From contig CAYSGH010000049.1 of assembly GCA_964430505.1 (NCBI GenBank), positions 1 to 32,994 of the forward strand: a stretch of DNA of 32,994 nucleotides, written 5' to 3'. The notes beneath the pieces were generated by a model that saw only the letters and a list, made by a program, of their open reading frames with translations, ran no database searches and had not been told where the DNA came from. Shown one piece after another: positions 15,922 through 24,304 of the stretch. The DNA comes from UBA6176 sp032119375. Lineage in GTDB: Bacteria > Verrucomicrobiota > Verrucomicrobiia > Limisphaerales > UBA9464. Position numbers and translations under genes: made by a program. Positions within the stretch are counted from its first letter, which is position 1, and every line of letters starts with the position of its first letter.

Positions 15922-17406
15922 ATGCGACGCCTTGCCTCAGCCCTGATCGTCGTGTCCGCATCCGCGCTCGTGCTTGCCGGGGATGCTCCCTCCAAGGATG
16001 CGGCATCCACCAACGAGCCCGCCATCCCTGGCGTCGTGCCCGCCGTTGTGATCCCCGCGGTGCCCGGCATGGAAGGCACGTTGGTCCTCGGGGACGTCCT
16101 GCGGTCCGTCACCAACCAGTACCCGCCCCTGCTGGCGGCCCTGATCGAGCGCGACATCGCCAACGGCCGCCTTCGCAGTGCACAGGGCGTCTTCGACTTC
16201 AACGTGTTCGCCAAGGCCTTTGGCAATCCCACCGGCTACTATGAGAGCCGGACGTTGGACGCCGGGTTCGAGCAGTTCCTGGGCGCATGGGGCAGCTCCG
16301 TCTTCGGCGGCTATCGCCTCACCCGCGGCGCATTGCCCGACTACGACAAGAACCGCACGCAGGAGGGTGGCGAGCCGCGGTTTGGGCTGCGCATCCCCCT
16401 CCTGCGTGACGGCTCCATTGACCGTCGTCGCGCCGCGCTCTTGCAGGCACGGCTGGATCGTGAGTTGGCCGACCCGTTCATCCAACGCCAGCAACTGGAC
16501 TTCATCCGGGCCGCCGCCTTCGCCTACTGGCAGTGGCTCGGAGCGGGCCAGCGCCTGTCCATCGCGGAGGAATTGCTCCGCGTCGCGATCGACCGCGGCC
16601 AAGCCCTGACCAACCAGGCCAACGCCGGGCTCGTCCGCCCGATCGTCCTCACCGACAACCAACGCCTCGTCGTCTCCCGCCAAATCGGCGTTGTACAGGC
16701 CCGCCGCCGCTTCGAGGCCTCTGCCATCGCCTTGTCCCTGTTCCATCGCGATGGCCTCGGCAACCCCTTGCCCCCGGGCCGCGACCGATTGCCAGCGGCC
16801 TTCCCCGCCGTCCTCGCGCCCGACCCGGGCCGCGTCGAGCCCGACATGGTCGCGGCCCGCGTCCAGCGGCCCGAGCTGCGCCGCATCAAGCTGCAGCGGG
16901 AACGAGCCGACATCGACCGCCGCCTGGCCAAGAACAACCTGCTCCCCAACCTCGACGTGGGGGCTGCGGTGAGCCAGGACTTCGGGGTCGAGCGTTACAA
17001 GGACAAGGGCGAGCTCGAGGTGGAGGCCGGCATCGAGTTCAAGGTTCCCCTGCAGCGTCGCGAGGCCCGAGGGCGCCTCGAGGCCGTCGAGGCGCAGATC
17101 GAGCGGCTCGGCGCGGAGGAGGCCTTTGCCCGGGACCGCATCGCGGCCGACATCCGGGACGCCTTCTCGGCATGGGAAGCCGCCTTCGAGCAAGCCCGGC
17201 AGACCCGTCTGAACGTGGACCTCGCCGTGGACCTTCAGGAGGCGGAAAAAACCCTCTTTGAGCGTGGCGCGGCTGACTTGCTGGCCTTGCAGATTCGCGA
17301 GCTGGCGACCTTCGAGGCCCGCGTGCTCGAGGCCGACGCCCTCGCCGAGTATTTCCGTGCCCGCGCGGATTATGATACGGCGGTCGCCCGGCCGCCCCAG
17401 CCGTAG
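15922..17406 (+). CDS. TolC family outer membrane protein
   Basis: The 494-residue product has a signal peptide (MRRLASALIVVSASALVLAG) and two related halves of long amphipathic helices, the hallmark of outer membrane efflux proteins (PF02321). Segments include FGLRIPLLRDGSIDRRRAAL in the first half and a second-half stretch around RRIKLQRERADIDRRLAKNN, LLPNLDVGAAVS and EFKVPLQRREARGRLEAVEA. The stop is followed by a convergent gene 46 bp away, so it ends the plus-strand operon. It would supply the outer-membrane channel and periplasmic tunnel for the ABC/HlyD pair. No lipobox cysteine follows the signal. Confidence 0.92.
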   Translation: MRRLASALIVVSASALVLAGDAPSKDAASTNEPAIPGVVPAVVIPAVPGMEGTLVLGDVLRSVTNQYPPLLAALIERDIANGRLRSAQGVFDFNVFAKAFGNPTGYYESRTLDAGFEQFLGAWGSSVFGGYRLTRGALPDYDKNRTQEGGEPRFGLRIPLLRDGSIDRRRAALLQARLDRELADPFIQRQQLDFIRAAAFAYWQWLGAGQRLSIAEELLRVAIDRGQALTNQANAGLVRPIVLTDNQRLVVSRQIGVVQARRRFEASAIALSLFHRDGLGNPLPPGRDRLPAAFPAVLAPDPGRVEPDMVAARVQRPELRRIKLQRERADIDRRLAKNNLLPNLDVGAAVSQDFGVERYKDKGELEVEAGIEFKVPLQRREARGRLEAVEAQIERLGAEEAFARDRIAADIRDAFSAWEAAFEQARQTRLNVDLAVDLQEAEKTLFERGAADLLALQIRELATFEARVLEADALAEYFRARADYDTAVARPPQP

Positions 17407-17452
17407 CGGGCGGGCACCCTCGCGGTTCGTCGGATCGGTCGCATCGGCCCCA

Positions 17453-18397
17453 TCACCGCCCGTCCCTCCATGCCCGGTGGCAGGAACGGCAATCTTCCCG
17501 CAGCGCCCGCCATGCAGGGGTGGCGCGAGCCGTGTCGCCCGCCCTCAGCAGCGCTTCCATGGCTTCCAAGCCCTTCGCGAAGCGCCCCATCGCCGCTCGA
17601 AAGCCCGGCGCATCCGGTCCATCGCCCAGCCGAATCGACTCCACGAAGTGTTCGCGCAGCAGCCGCGCAGCCTGCAATGGGGCTTCGTCCGGCCTCGATG
17701 CCGAGGGCTTCCATCCATTCCGCTGCATGGCGTCCAAGGCCTCGGCGTGGTGATCCGCGGCGACCATGCTCGCCACCAACCCCGTTGGCGGCCGATACGA
17801 GCGGAGTCGTCGGGCCGCCGATCGCACCGTCCCACCGTTCGGCACTTCGAGGTCCCGGACGCACTGATAGAGCCCGGCGTATTCCGGTGAAGTCCCGGCG
17901 GCGCGTTGCCATGCATGGGCCGTTGGCCGGTCCCAGGCGCCCGACGCGATCGCCACGATGGCGGCGGCCGTGGGACCGCGATGGTGGCCATGGTGGCAAT
18001 GGACGAAGACGCCGCCCTCCTTCACCCATGCCACGGACGCAAGCTCCTCCACCGCCGCTCGGGGGATGCCTTCGTAGCCGATCGGCACATGCACATACCG
18101 CAGCCCGTGACGCCGCGCTGCCTCCAGGTTCGGCCGTGCACCGTCCACCGACACCAGCACGCGCACGCCATGGGCTGCCAACGCGGCGAAGGCCTCGTCG
18201 CTGGAAGGTTCCCCGCCGCTCCAGAGGCGCGGCCCGATGCGCCAACCATTCTCGATGCCCGGCAGGGACACGGCGCTCGCCTCGGCCCCGGGTGGCACCA
18301 GCATGGGCCGAGCAGGCCCGGGGCGGGGGTGGCACGCCGTCACCCAGGCCAGCAGCACGAGGAGCGCGAGTCTCTCGACCCACAACGGCGATCGCAT
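17453..18397 (-). CDS. lipoprotein fusing a CX5R phosphatase-like domain to a cytochrome c'-like domain
   Basis: The 314-residue protein starts with a lipoprotein signal ending in the lipobox VTAC (Cys22). Residues ~45-185 form a dual-specificity-phosphatase-like domain: a WSGGEPS strand, VLVSVDGARPN, then the P-loop HCHHGHHRG with Cys134 and Arg140 (CX5R), followed by PTAAAIVAI. The last ~110 residues are helical and end with CRSCH (Cys303, Cys306, His307), a C-terminal haem c site placed as in cytochrome c' four-helix bundles. The gene would therefore act outside the cytoplasm, where haem c is attached. Phosphatase activity and haem binding are inferred from motifs. It follows the sialidase-like gene on the same strand at a distance of 76 bp. 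Confidence 0.85.
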   Translation of the reverse strand: MRSPLWVERLALLVLLAWVTACHPRPGPARPMLVPPGAEASAVSLPGIENGWRIGPRLWSGGEPSSDEAFAALAAHGVRVLVSVDGARPNLEAARRHGLRYVHVPIGYEGIPRAAVEELASVAWVKEGGVFVHCHHGHHRGPTAAAIVAIASGAWDRPTAHAWQRAAGTSPEYAGLYQCVRDLEVPNGGTVRSAARRLRSYRPPTGLVASMVAADHHAEALDAMQRNGWKPSASRPDEAPLQAARLLREHFVESIRLGDGPDAPGFRAAMGRFAKGLEAMEALLRAGDTARATPAWRALREDCRSCHRAWRDGR

Positions 18398-18473
18398 GGC
18401 CGATGGTTGGTTGGCGCTTGTGGAGTGGACTCAGGCGATTCGACTTCCCGGTGCGCCTGGACTGGATCAATCC

Positions 18474-19544
18474 CTACTTCTTGGCGGGCGACCGGGGCAT
18501 GGGTGGCAGCGGACGTGGCTCGAAGAGGGAGGGTTCGAGGACAACGTGGCGTATGCGCTTGCGCTTCCACGTGTAGGTCACGTGCACCCGGCCATCCGTC
18601 GCTTGGATCACCGCTGGGTAGGAAAACTCCCCGCCCGGCTCGTTTTCGAGCACCGCGACCTCCTGCCATGTGGTGCCATCGCGGGACACCGCCACGTTCA
18701 GGGGCGAACGCGAGCCCCAGTTTCCACCCGTGTGGTTGTACACAACCAAGATCCGCCCGTCCCGGAGGGTGATCGCGTCGATGCCCGAGTTCGGGTTCGG
18801 CAAGCTCGTGGGCCGGGGCTCGGACCAGCGCCGTCCTCCGTCCGTGGACTCCGTCACGAACACGCGGCCCACGCGGCTCCGGCAATAGGCGAGGACGCGG
18901 TCGCCCGACATGACCGCAAGCCCGGGCTGGATGAGACCCATCGACTGGGGATCCCCAATGTCGGCCGTGCGTTCCCATGTCACTCCCTTGTCGCGTGAAA
19001 TCTCAAAGTGGATGCGCCAACCTCCCTCTTCCGTGGAACTGCCTGCCAGCAAGGTGCCGTCCCGCAAGGTGACCGCGCGATTGCGAACGGGCCCCAGGAT
19101 GCCATCGGGAAGCCGCGTGGCCTCGCCCCAGGTCCGGCCATTGTCGTTGCTGCGGCGCATCATGCCCCACCATTTCTCGGGGCTCGGCCCCACCTTGTAG
19201 AACAGGATCAGGTCCCCGGGCCCGACTGGATGCAGCACCGGGTTCCATGTCGGATGCCGGGTGCCGTTGGGTTGGACCCCGTTGGCCACCTCAACGGGTG
19301 GCAGCCATTCGCCGTCAACGTTCCGCGAAACCCAGATGCCGACGTCCGGATGCTTTTCGCGTGTCCCGCCGAACCACGACGCCACCATGCCATCCCGGGT
19401 CTGGACGAGGGTGGAGGCATGGCACTCCGGAAACGGGGCGGACAGGTAGAGGAACTCGCGACGCAGCTCGCATGGCTCGGGGAAGGCTGCGAAGCACGCG
19501 ACGGTGAGCGCGGGCAGGAATGACAGGAAGCGCGACAGGCTCAT
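18474..19544 (-). CDS. exported sialidase-like BNR-repeat protein
   Basis: From the start at 19544 the protein has 356 residues, with an N-terminal signal (SLSRFLSFLPALTVACFAA). Four Asp-boxes are readable: SNDNGRTW (132-139), SRDKGVTW (183-190), STDGGRRW (233-240) and SRDGTTW (287-293). Together with ECHASTLVQTRDGMVASWFGG near the N-terminus these identify the six-bladed exo-alpha-sialidase-like BNR_2 fold. True sialic acid activity is uncertain, because many family members in Bacteroidetes and Verrucomicrobia act on other glycans. A longer reading from 19637 adds 31 residues without a sensible signal and is not used. The gene diverges from the Rpn-like gene across a 56-bp gap, which must contain both promoters. 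Confidence 0.88.
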   Translation of the reverse strand: MSLSRFLSFLPALTVACFAAFPEPCELRREFLYLSAPFPECHASTLVQTRDGMVASWFGGTREKHPDVGIWVSRNVDGEWLPPVEVANGVQPNGTRHPTWNPVLHPVGPGDLILFYKVGPSPEKWWGMMRRSNDNGRTWGEATRLPDGILGPVRNRAVTLRDGTLLAGSSTEEGGWRIHFEISRDKGVTWERTADIGDPQSMGLIQPGLAVMSGDRVLAYCRSRVGRVFVTESTDGGRRWSEPRPTSLPNPNSGIDAITLRDGRILVVYNHTGGNWGSRSPLNVAVSRDGTTWQEVAVLENEPGGEFSYPAVIQATDGRVHVTYTWKRKRIRHVVLEPSLFEPRPLPPMPRSPAKK

Positions 19545-19600
19545 GACAATCGTGGGAAGGTGCCACGGTGGGCGGGGATTGGCGACGATGAAGCAAGCCC

Positions 19601-20647
19601 ATGCGAAACTTGCCTTTGCCTGCCAGCCCCGCAGCACCGATACAACCTCTCCTGAAAAACCAAGCCAACCGCTACGACAGCCCCTGGAAGGTCACCCTCG
19701 AGTTCTACCTCCCGGCCATCATCGAGATGCTTTTCGGAGACGTTGCCATCCTCGTGGACTGGTCCAAGCCGGTCGCCTTCCTCGACAGCGAGCTTCAGGC
19801 CATCGTCCCCGAGGCTGAGACCGGCGACATGCGTGCCGACAAGCTCGTTCAGGTCACCCGGCGCGACGGCACGGAAGCGATCCTTTTCATCCACTTCGAG
19901 ATCCAGTCCCAGCGCGACCCCACGCTCCCCCGGCGCATGTTCCGATACCACTACCGCATCTATGACCGCTTCGGCCAGCATCCGATCAGCCTGGTGGTGT
20001 TGGCCGACGACGAGCCCGGGTGGCGTCCGGGGCCGTACGTGCAGGAGGATGGGCCGGTGCGGCTGAGCCTGGAGTACGCTGCGTGCAAGCTGCTGGACGT
20101 GGACCTGGGGCCTTGGCTGGAGGCGGGAAACCCGTTGGCTCGGATCGTGCGGGCACATCGGTTGGCGCAGCGGACGCGCGGGGACGATGCAGCCCGATGG
20201 GCGGCGAAGCTGGCGTTCATCCGGGAACTGCAGGGGGCGGGGCTTGGGCGGGAGGATTCTGTGCGCGTGATGCGGGTGGTGCACGGGTTGCTGGCATTGC
20301 CCAGGGAGTTGGAGGTAGCTTTGCGTAGGGAAGTGAGGAAGCAGGAGGAAGCCATGCACGAGACAATGAGGAGTCCGTACGAGACGGTGGTGTGGGAGGA
20401 GGGCCGCGAGGAAGGCCGCGAGGAGGGGCGACAGGAGGGGCGACAGGAGGGGCGGTGCGCCGCCGCACGGGAATTCTTGTTGGATGTCCTGACGGAACGT
20501 TTTGGGCCGTGTGATGCAGCCGTGGTTTCGGAGGTGGAGGCGTTGTCGGACCTGGTCCAACTTCGCCGACTCGCCCGGCATGCCCTGAAGGTGGCCTCCC
20601 TCGAGGAGTTCCAGCGCGCCCTGAAGGCCGAGGCAGCGGAACCCTAG
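19601..20647 (+). CDS. Rpn/PD-(D/E)XK-nuclease-like protein
   Basis: The 348-residue protein matches the Rpn/YhgA-type family. It has an N-terminal DSPWKVTLEFYLPAIIEMLF, then MRADKLVQVTRRDG (Asp80) and LFIHFEIQSQRD (Glu100 and Gln102), which together form a D...E-X-Q version of the PD-(D/E)XK core. HYRIYDRFGQHPISLVVLADD follows. After a helical middle comes a charged EEGR/QEGR repeat at 266-285 and a C-terminal helical segment with LTERFGP and ARHALKVASLEEF, reminiscent of DUF4351-like tails. Known relatives promote recA-independent recombination and are often multi-copy. There are no terminal inverted repeats or target-site duplications beside it, so it is not called a complete mobile element. 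Low-complexity repeats suggest copy-number variation. Confidence 0.85.
   Translation: MRNLPLPASPAAPIQPLLKNQANRYDSPWKVTLEFYLPAIIEMLFGDVAILVDWSKPVAFLDSELQAIVPEAETGDMRADKLVQVTRRDGTEAILFIHFEIQSQRDPTLPRRMFRYHYRIYDRFGQHPISLVVLADDEPGWRPGPYVQEDGPVRLSLEYAACKLLDVDLGPWLEAGNPLARIVRAHRLAQRTRGDDAARWAAKLAFIRELQGAGLGREDSVRVMRVVHGLLALPRELEVALRREVRKQEEAMHETMRSPYETVVWEEGREEGREEGRQEGRQEGRCAAAREFLLDVLTERFGPCDAAVVSEVEALSDLVQLRRLARHALKVASLEEFQRALKAEAAEP
20396..20455 (+). repeat. five 12-bp tandem units encoding EEGR/QEGR
   Basis: Five consecutive 12-base units (consensus GAG-GAG-GGC-CGC, drifting to CAG-GAG-GGG-CGA) encode residues 266-285 of the Rpn-like protein. The first two and the last two units differ in codon choice, consistent with stepwise duplication. 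The unit is in frame, so copy-number change alters linker length only. Confidence 0.92.
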
Positions 20648-20665
20648 GTCTGAACGCTCCCGGAC

Positions 20666-20692
20666 CGCCCCAAGAGCTTGGGCCCTTGGGCG
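20666..20692. terminator. possible bidirectional hairpin between convergent genes
   Basis: In the 62-bp gap between the Rpn-like gene and lptD, CGCCCCAAG (20666-20674) can pair with CTTGGGCG (20685-20692) with one bulged base across a 10-base loop. No T-tract follows on either strand, so this is only a candidate terminator. Confidence 0.35.
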
Positions 20693-20709
20693 CTTCAGGC
20701 CGCACCTGT

Positions 20710-22896
20710 TTACCCCCCGAACAATCGTCCGGCACCACGGTCGGCATCCTCGCCGAGTCGAATGCGCGGGAAAGCCTTGAACTGGAAGGTCAGGACCACG
20801 GACCAATCGTCCGCGCCCTGGCGATTGTCCCGGATGCGAACACCGAGCGCGGCGGTCCAGCTTCGCAGGTCGCGGTAGAGCATGTACGAGTGCTCTTCCA
20901 AGACGCCGTCCCGGGCCTCGAACTGCTGGGTGGCGCGCGCGGCCCAGTTCTCGTTGAAGCGGCAAAAGAAGGAGCTGAAGAAAAGGTTGTTGCCGAGCCC
21001 GTAGGTGTTGAGGTCGGTGGGCAGGTATCGATGGCCCAGCGTCCATGCCCAGCGTTCGCCGGGGCGAAGGGTCATGCGGTGGTTGGCCTCGCGCCACGAC
21101 GTCTGGTTGATCCCGTAGCGGACCTGCGAGTGGAACGTGACCCAGCGCGTGGGCGCCAGGTCCATGTCCGAATACAGCTCAGCAAACGTGGCCTGGTTGT
21201 CGCGGGGGTGGAGCCGCCAGTCCGTGTAGAGCGCCCAATTGACCACGTCCGCCAGTCCATTACCCCGCTTGGTCTGGAGCCGGTTGCGCAAGGACCAGCG
21301 GATGACGTTCTGCGAGTCGATGGAGTCGATGGCGTTGTAGTCGGGGAAGTCGATGGGCAGCAGGCGCGGCGTGATCCACTCGTAGTCGAACTGCGGGATC
21401 TCGCCCGGGTGCAGGGAGGGGTTGGGGACGAAGACGTAGTTCAAGCCCGGCTCGACGATGTGGCGAAGGCCGTCGATGTCGAGGGGCTTGAGCCGGGACT
21501 GGGTCCACGTGCGGGACGCCTTGGCGTTCACTTCCATGCCCGTGTTGGCGATGGACCGCACCTGGTCGCGGGCGATGCGTGGCAGGTCCTCGGGCTCGAC
21601 GTAGTAGCTGAGCCGCATGCCCACCCGGGGCGACACGTTCAGCCAACCGAAGAGCGTCTTGGGCAGCAGAAGCTGGTGGTAGGTGTCGCCCCGCGCACCC
21701 GCATAGGTCGTTCCCCCCAACATGCCGGGCTGGAAGCGAAGGTACGCAAACGAGGACTCGCTGTCGTAATAGAGCCCGGTGACCCCCACCTCCTGCCGCA
21801 GCCCCGTGAGCTTCACGTCGGGAAGGCGTTCGATGGCCTGGAAGAACTCGTTGAGGCGCGGCTGCACCAAGAGGTCCAGCGTCCAGTTGGCCCACGCCTG
21901 GTTGACCTCGCCCAGCGTCTTCGGCTGCGGGTCGCCCCGGAAGTCCGACTCGAAGAAGTCACGGTACACGAGGGCGTCGTTTTGCTCCTCGACACGCCCC
22001 TTGATCGTCAGGCCGGTCTCGTTGGTGAACGAGTGCTGGAAACGAAGCAGGCGCCGGTCTTGGTCCACGGGGGTGCCCACGGCCGTGCGGAAGGGATCGA
22101 GGTCGTGCGCGAAGTAGCCCGAGGCGGATCCCTTGCCCCATGGGCCGAGGTCGTACGCAATGCCCGGACCCCCGGCGGCGCCACGCTTGAGTCGCCAGTC
22201 GGCATCGAGCGTGATCTCGGCGTTGGTGCTGACCTGCCAATGGTAGCGGTTGAGCGAGAAGGGGCCGAAGACGGACCGGTAGCCCGGGGTGATGGTCCAG
22301 AAGCGTGTGTGGGGCCGGAGGTTCTTGCGATAGTAGGGCAGCGTCAGGACGCGGGTGTTTCCTACGAACAGCGTGGCGTCCCGGGCCTCTATGAACTCCC
22401 CGGGCCGAACCTCGATTTGCCGGGCGCGAATCCGGTAGGCGGGCTCGGCGACGTCATCGGTGGTGACGAACGCATCCAAGGCGAGGAACCGATTCGTGGC
22501 GCCTTGGCCCTCGATGCGTTGCCCAGCCGCAAAGAAGGGTCGTTGGCCCAGTCGAAAATTCTCCGCCACCAGTACCCGCCGGTTGAAGTCGTAGCTGGCC
22601 TTCTCGCCGCGCCATGCCTCGCTGCCGCCCCCGACCCCGGACTCGATCCGCACGTCGCCCTGCGCCTCGACCAACCCCGCCTCCCGGTCCCATCGGAGGG
22701 AACGCGCGCTGACCGTGCTGCCCCGGTACCGGATGACGACGCCTTGGACGGCGAAGGCCTCGCCGGACTCGGGGTCCAGCTCGATCTCGCCCTTTCCATC
22801 AAGGGACTCGATCTGGGCGACCTCGGGTGGTGGCTCGGCTCCGGAGCCCACCAGGCCGGGGGCGCAAGCAAGGATGGCCGCCCATGCGAGCTTCAT
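20710..22896 (-). CDS. lptD: LPS-assembly outer membrane protein LptD
   Basis: From the ATG at 22896 the protein has 728 residues: signal peptide MKLAWAAILACAPGLVGSGA, then an OstA/LptA-like jellyroll (~25-190; repeated strands such as GVVIRYRGSTVSARSLRWD and GLVEAQGDVRIESG), then a long beta-barrel. FVGNTRVLTLPYYRK at the junction and the final barrel strand region WSVVLTFQFKAFP fit LptD. The family inserts lipopolysaccharide into the outer leaflet with LptE. After the signal peptide only one Cys is visible (in FFCRF), so the two disulfides of the E. coli protein cannot form. Length is slightly below E. coli LptD (784). An upstream-extended reading to 23994 runs antisense through the dehydratase gene and is rejected. 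It follows the dehydratase gene by 71 bp. Confidence 0.85.
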   Translation of the reverse strand: MKLAWAAILACAPGLVGSGAEPPPEVAQIESLDGKGEIELDPESGEAFAVQGVVIRYRGSTVSARSLRWDREAGLVEAQGDVRIESGVGGGSEAWRGEKASYDFNRRVLVAENFRLGQRPFFAAGQRIEGQGATNRFLALDAFVTTDDVAEPAYRIRARQIEVRPGEFIEARDATLFVGNTRVLTLPYYRKNLRPHTRFWTITPGYRSVFGPFSLNRYHWQVSTNAEITLDADWRLKRGAAGGPGIAYDLGPWGKGSASGYFAHDLDPFRTAVGTPVDQDRRLLRFQHSFTNETGLTIKGRVEEQNDALVYRDFFESDFRGDPQPKTLGEVNQAWANWTLDLLVQPRLNEFFQAIERLPDVKLTGLRQEVGVTGLYYDSESSFAYLRFQPGMLGGTTYAGARGDTYHQLLLPKTLFGWLNVSPRVGMRLSYYVEPEDLPRIARDQVRSIANTGMEVNAKASRTWTQSRLKPLDIDGLRHIVEPGLNYVFVPNPSLHPGEIPQFDYEWITPRLLPIDFPDYNAIDSIDSQNVIRWSLRNRLQTKRGNGLADVVNWALYTDWRLHPRDNQATFAELYSDMDLAPTRWVTFHSQVRYGINQTSWREANHRMTLRPGERWAWTLGHRYLPTDLNTYGLGNNLFFSSFFCRFNENWAARATQQFEARDGVLEEHSYMLYRDLRSWTAALGVRIRDNRQGADDWSVVLTFQFKAFPRIRLGEDADRGAGRLFGG

Positions 22897-22967
22897 AGGC
22901 CACAGGCTAGCCCATGCCCCGCCGCGGAGGCCATCGTCCATTCGACGCGTTGCACCAGGCCCTTGCA

Positions 22968-24287
22968 TCAGGCTCCAGCGGGTGTGGCCATCGCGGCCCA
23001 CTCGGGGCCGTGGGGGAAGGCGAATCGCTCCAGCGTTCCCGCGTGCATCTCCGTCGAGTAGCCGGGACGGGCGGGTGCCTGGTAGCGGGCGTTCACGATC
23101 CGGCAAGGCTCCACAAAGTGCTCGTGAAGATGGTCCACGAACTCGCACACGCGTCCCTCCATCGAGCCGCTGACGCAGGTGTAGTCGATCATGGACACGT
23201 GCTGGACGAACTCGCAGAGGCCAACCCCGCCGGCGTGCGGGCAAACCGGGACCCCAAACTTCGCGGCGAGCAGCAGCACCGCGAGGTTCTCGTTCACCCC
23301 GCCCAGCCGACACGAGTCCACCTGGCAAAACGAGATCGCCCGCGCCTGGAGCAACTGCTTGAAGAGAACCCGGTTCATGCCGTGCTCGCCCGTGGCCACG
23401 CCAATCCCCAACGGCTCCATGGCCCGCGCAATCGCCGCATGGCCCAGGATGTCGTCGGGAGACGTGGGCTCCTCGATCCACCATGGTTGGAACGGTGCCA
23501 GCGCTCGCATCCACTCGATGGCCTGGGGAACGTCCCAGACTTGGTTGGCGTCCACCATCAGCCTGCGATCCCAGCCGATCTCCTCCCGGATGATGCCGAG
23601 GCGGCGGACGTCGTCCGCGAGGTCGCGCCCGACCTTGACCTTGATGTGGTTCCACCCTCCCGCCACGGCCTCGCGGCACAAGCGGCGGATCTTGTCGTCG
23701 GGATACCCCAGCCATCCGGCGCTGGTGGTGTAGGCGGGATACCCCTCGGCAAGCAGGCGTTGGACCCGCGCCTCCTTGCCAGGCACCGCCTTCTCCAGCA
23801 GGGCGATGGCCTCGTCGGGAGTCAGCGCGTCCGTGAGGTAGCGAAAGTCGATGCACTCGACGAACTGGCGCGGCGTGAAGCCCGAGACCAGGCGCCAGAC
23901 GGGCTGGCGCTCCACTTTGCCCCAAAGGTCCCACAGGGCGTTGACCACGGCGGCCAGCGCCAGGTGAACCGCCCCCTTGTCGGGGCCAATCCACCGAAGC
24001 TGCGAGTCGCCCGTCAGGTGTCGCCAGAACCGGCCTGGGGCCGACGCGAACTCGGAGAGGTCATGCCCCACCACCAGGTGTTCGTGGGCTCGGATCGCGG
24101 CGCAGACGACGTCGTTTCCACGCCCAATCGTAAAGGTGGAGCCGTGGCCCTCGACCCCCGCGTCCGTGTGGAGCACGACGTAGGCGGACGAGTAATCCGG
24201 GTCCGGGTTCATGGCGTCCGACCCATCCCGCTGGCGGGACGTGGGGAAGCGGACGTCGTGGACGGAGATGCCAGTGATGCGCGGCAT
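22968..24287 (-). CDS. fucD: L-fuconate dehydratase, enolase superfamily
   Basis: The 439-residue length and residues match the mandelate-racemase-type L-fuconate dehydratases (Xanthomonas FucD is about 440). The catalytic Lys pair is in NHIKVKVG (Lys216/Lys218), metal ligands Asp246 (VDANQ), Glu272 (IEEPTSPDD) and Glu301 (GEHGMNR), and the general base is His351 in VCPHAGGVG. It dehydrates L-fuconate to 2-keto-3-deoxy-L-fuconate in the non-phosphorylating fucose pathway. The other pathway steps (lactonase, SDR) have only generic candidates in the 3.8-12 kb operon, on the other strand. Its start follows a CCTCCCTCCC leader. It lies between efp and lptD, which are housekeeping genes, so it may have its own promoter after the efp terminator. 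Confidence 0.88.
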   Translation of the reverse strand: MPRITGISVHDVRFPTSRQRDGSDAMNPDPDYSSAYVVLHTDAGVEGHGSTFTIGRGNDVVCAAIRAHEHLVVGHDLSEFASAPGRFWRHLTGDSQLRWIGPDKGAVHLALAAVVNALWDLWGKVERQPVWRLVSGFTPRQFVECIDFRYLTDALTPDEAIALLEKAVPGKEARVQRLLAEGYPAYTTSAGWLGYPDDKIRRLCREAVAGGWNHIKVKVGRDLADDVRRLGIIREEIGWDRRLMVDANQVWDVPQAIEWMRALAPFQPWWIEEPTSPDDILGHAAIARAMEPLGIGVATGEHGMNRVLFKQLLQARAISFCQVDSCRLGGVNENLAVLLLAAKFGVPVCPHAGGVGLCEFVQHVSMIDYTCVSGSMEGRVCEFVDHLHEHFVEPCRIVNARYQAPARPGYSTEMHAGTLERFAFPHGPEWAAMATPAGA

Positions 24288-24304
24288 GGGAGGGAGGCGG
24301 TCGT

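Noticed and set aside
17407..17462. 7-bp inverted repeat (CGGGCGG/CCGCCCG) between the convergent genes
   Set aside because: The 42-base loop and lack of a T-tract make a terminator unlikely; it also overlaps the phosphatase gene's end.
20686..23061. 791-codon plus-strand open frame
   Set aside because: It is antisense to lptD, which shows real signal peptide and barrel features; the plus frame shows none.
22897..23994. Upstream extension of the lptD frame
   Set aside because: It would overlap the dehydratase gene in another frame on the same strand, and its translation is low-complexity; the ATG at 22896 gives a proper signal peptide.
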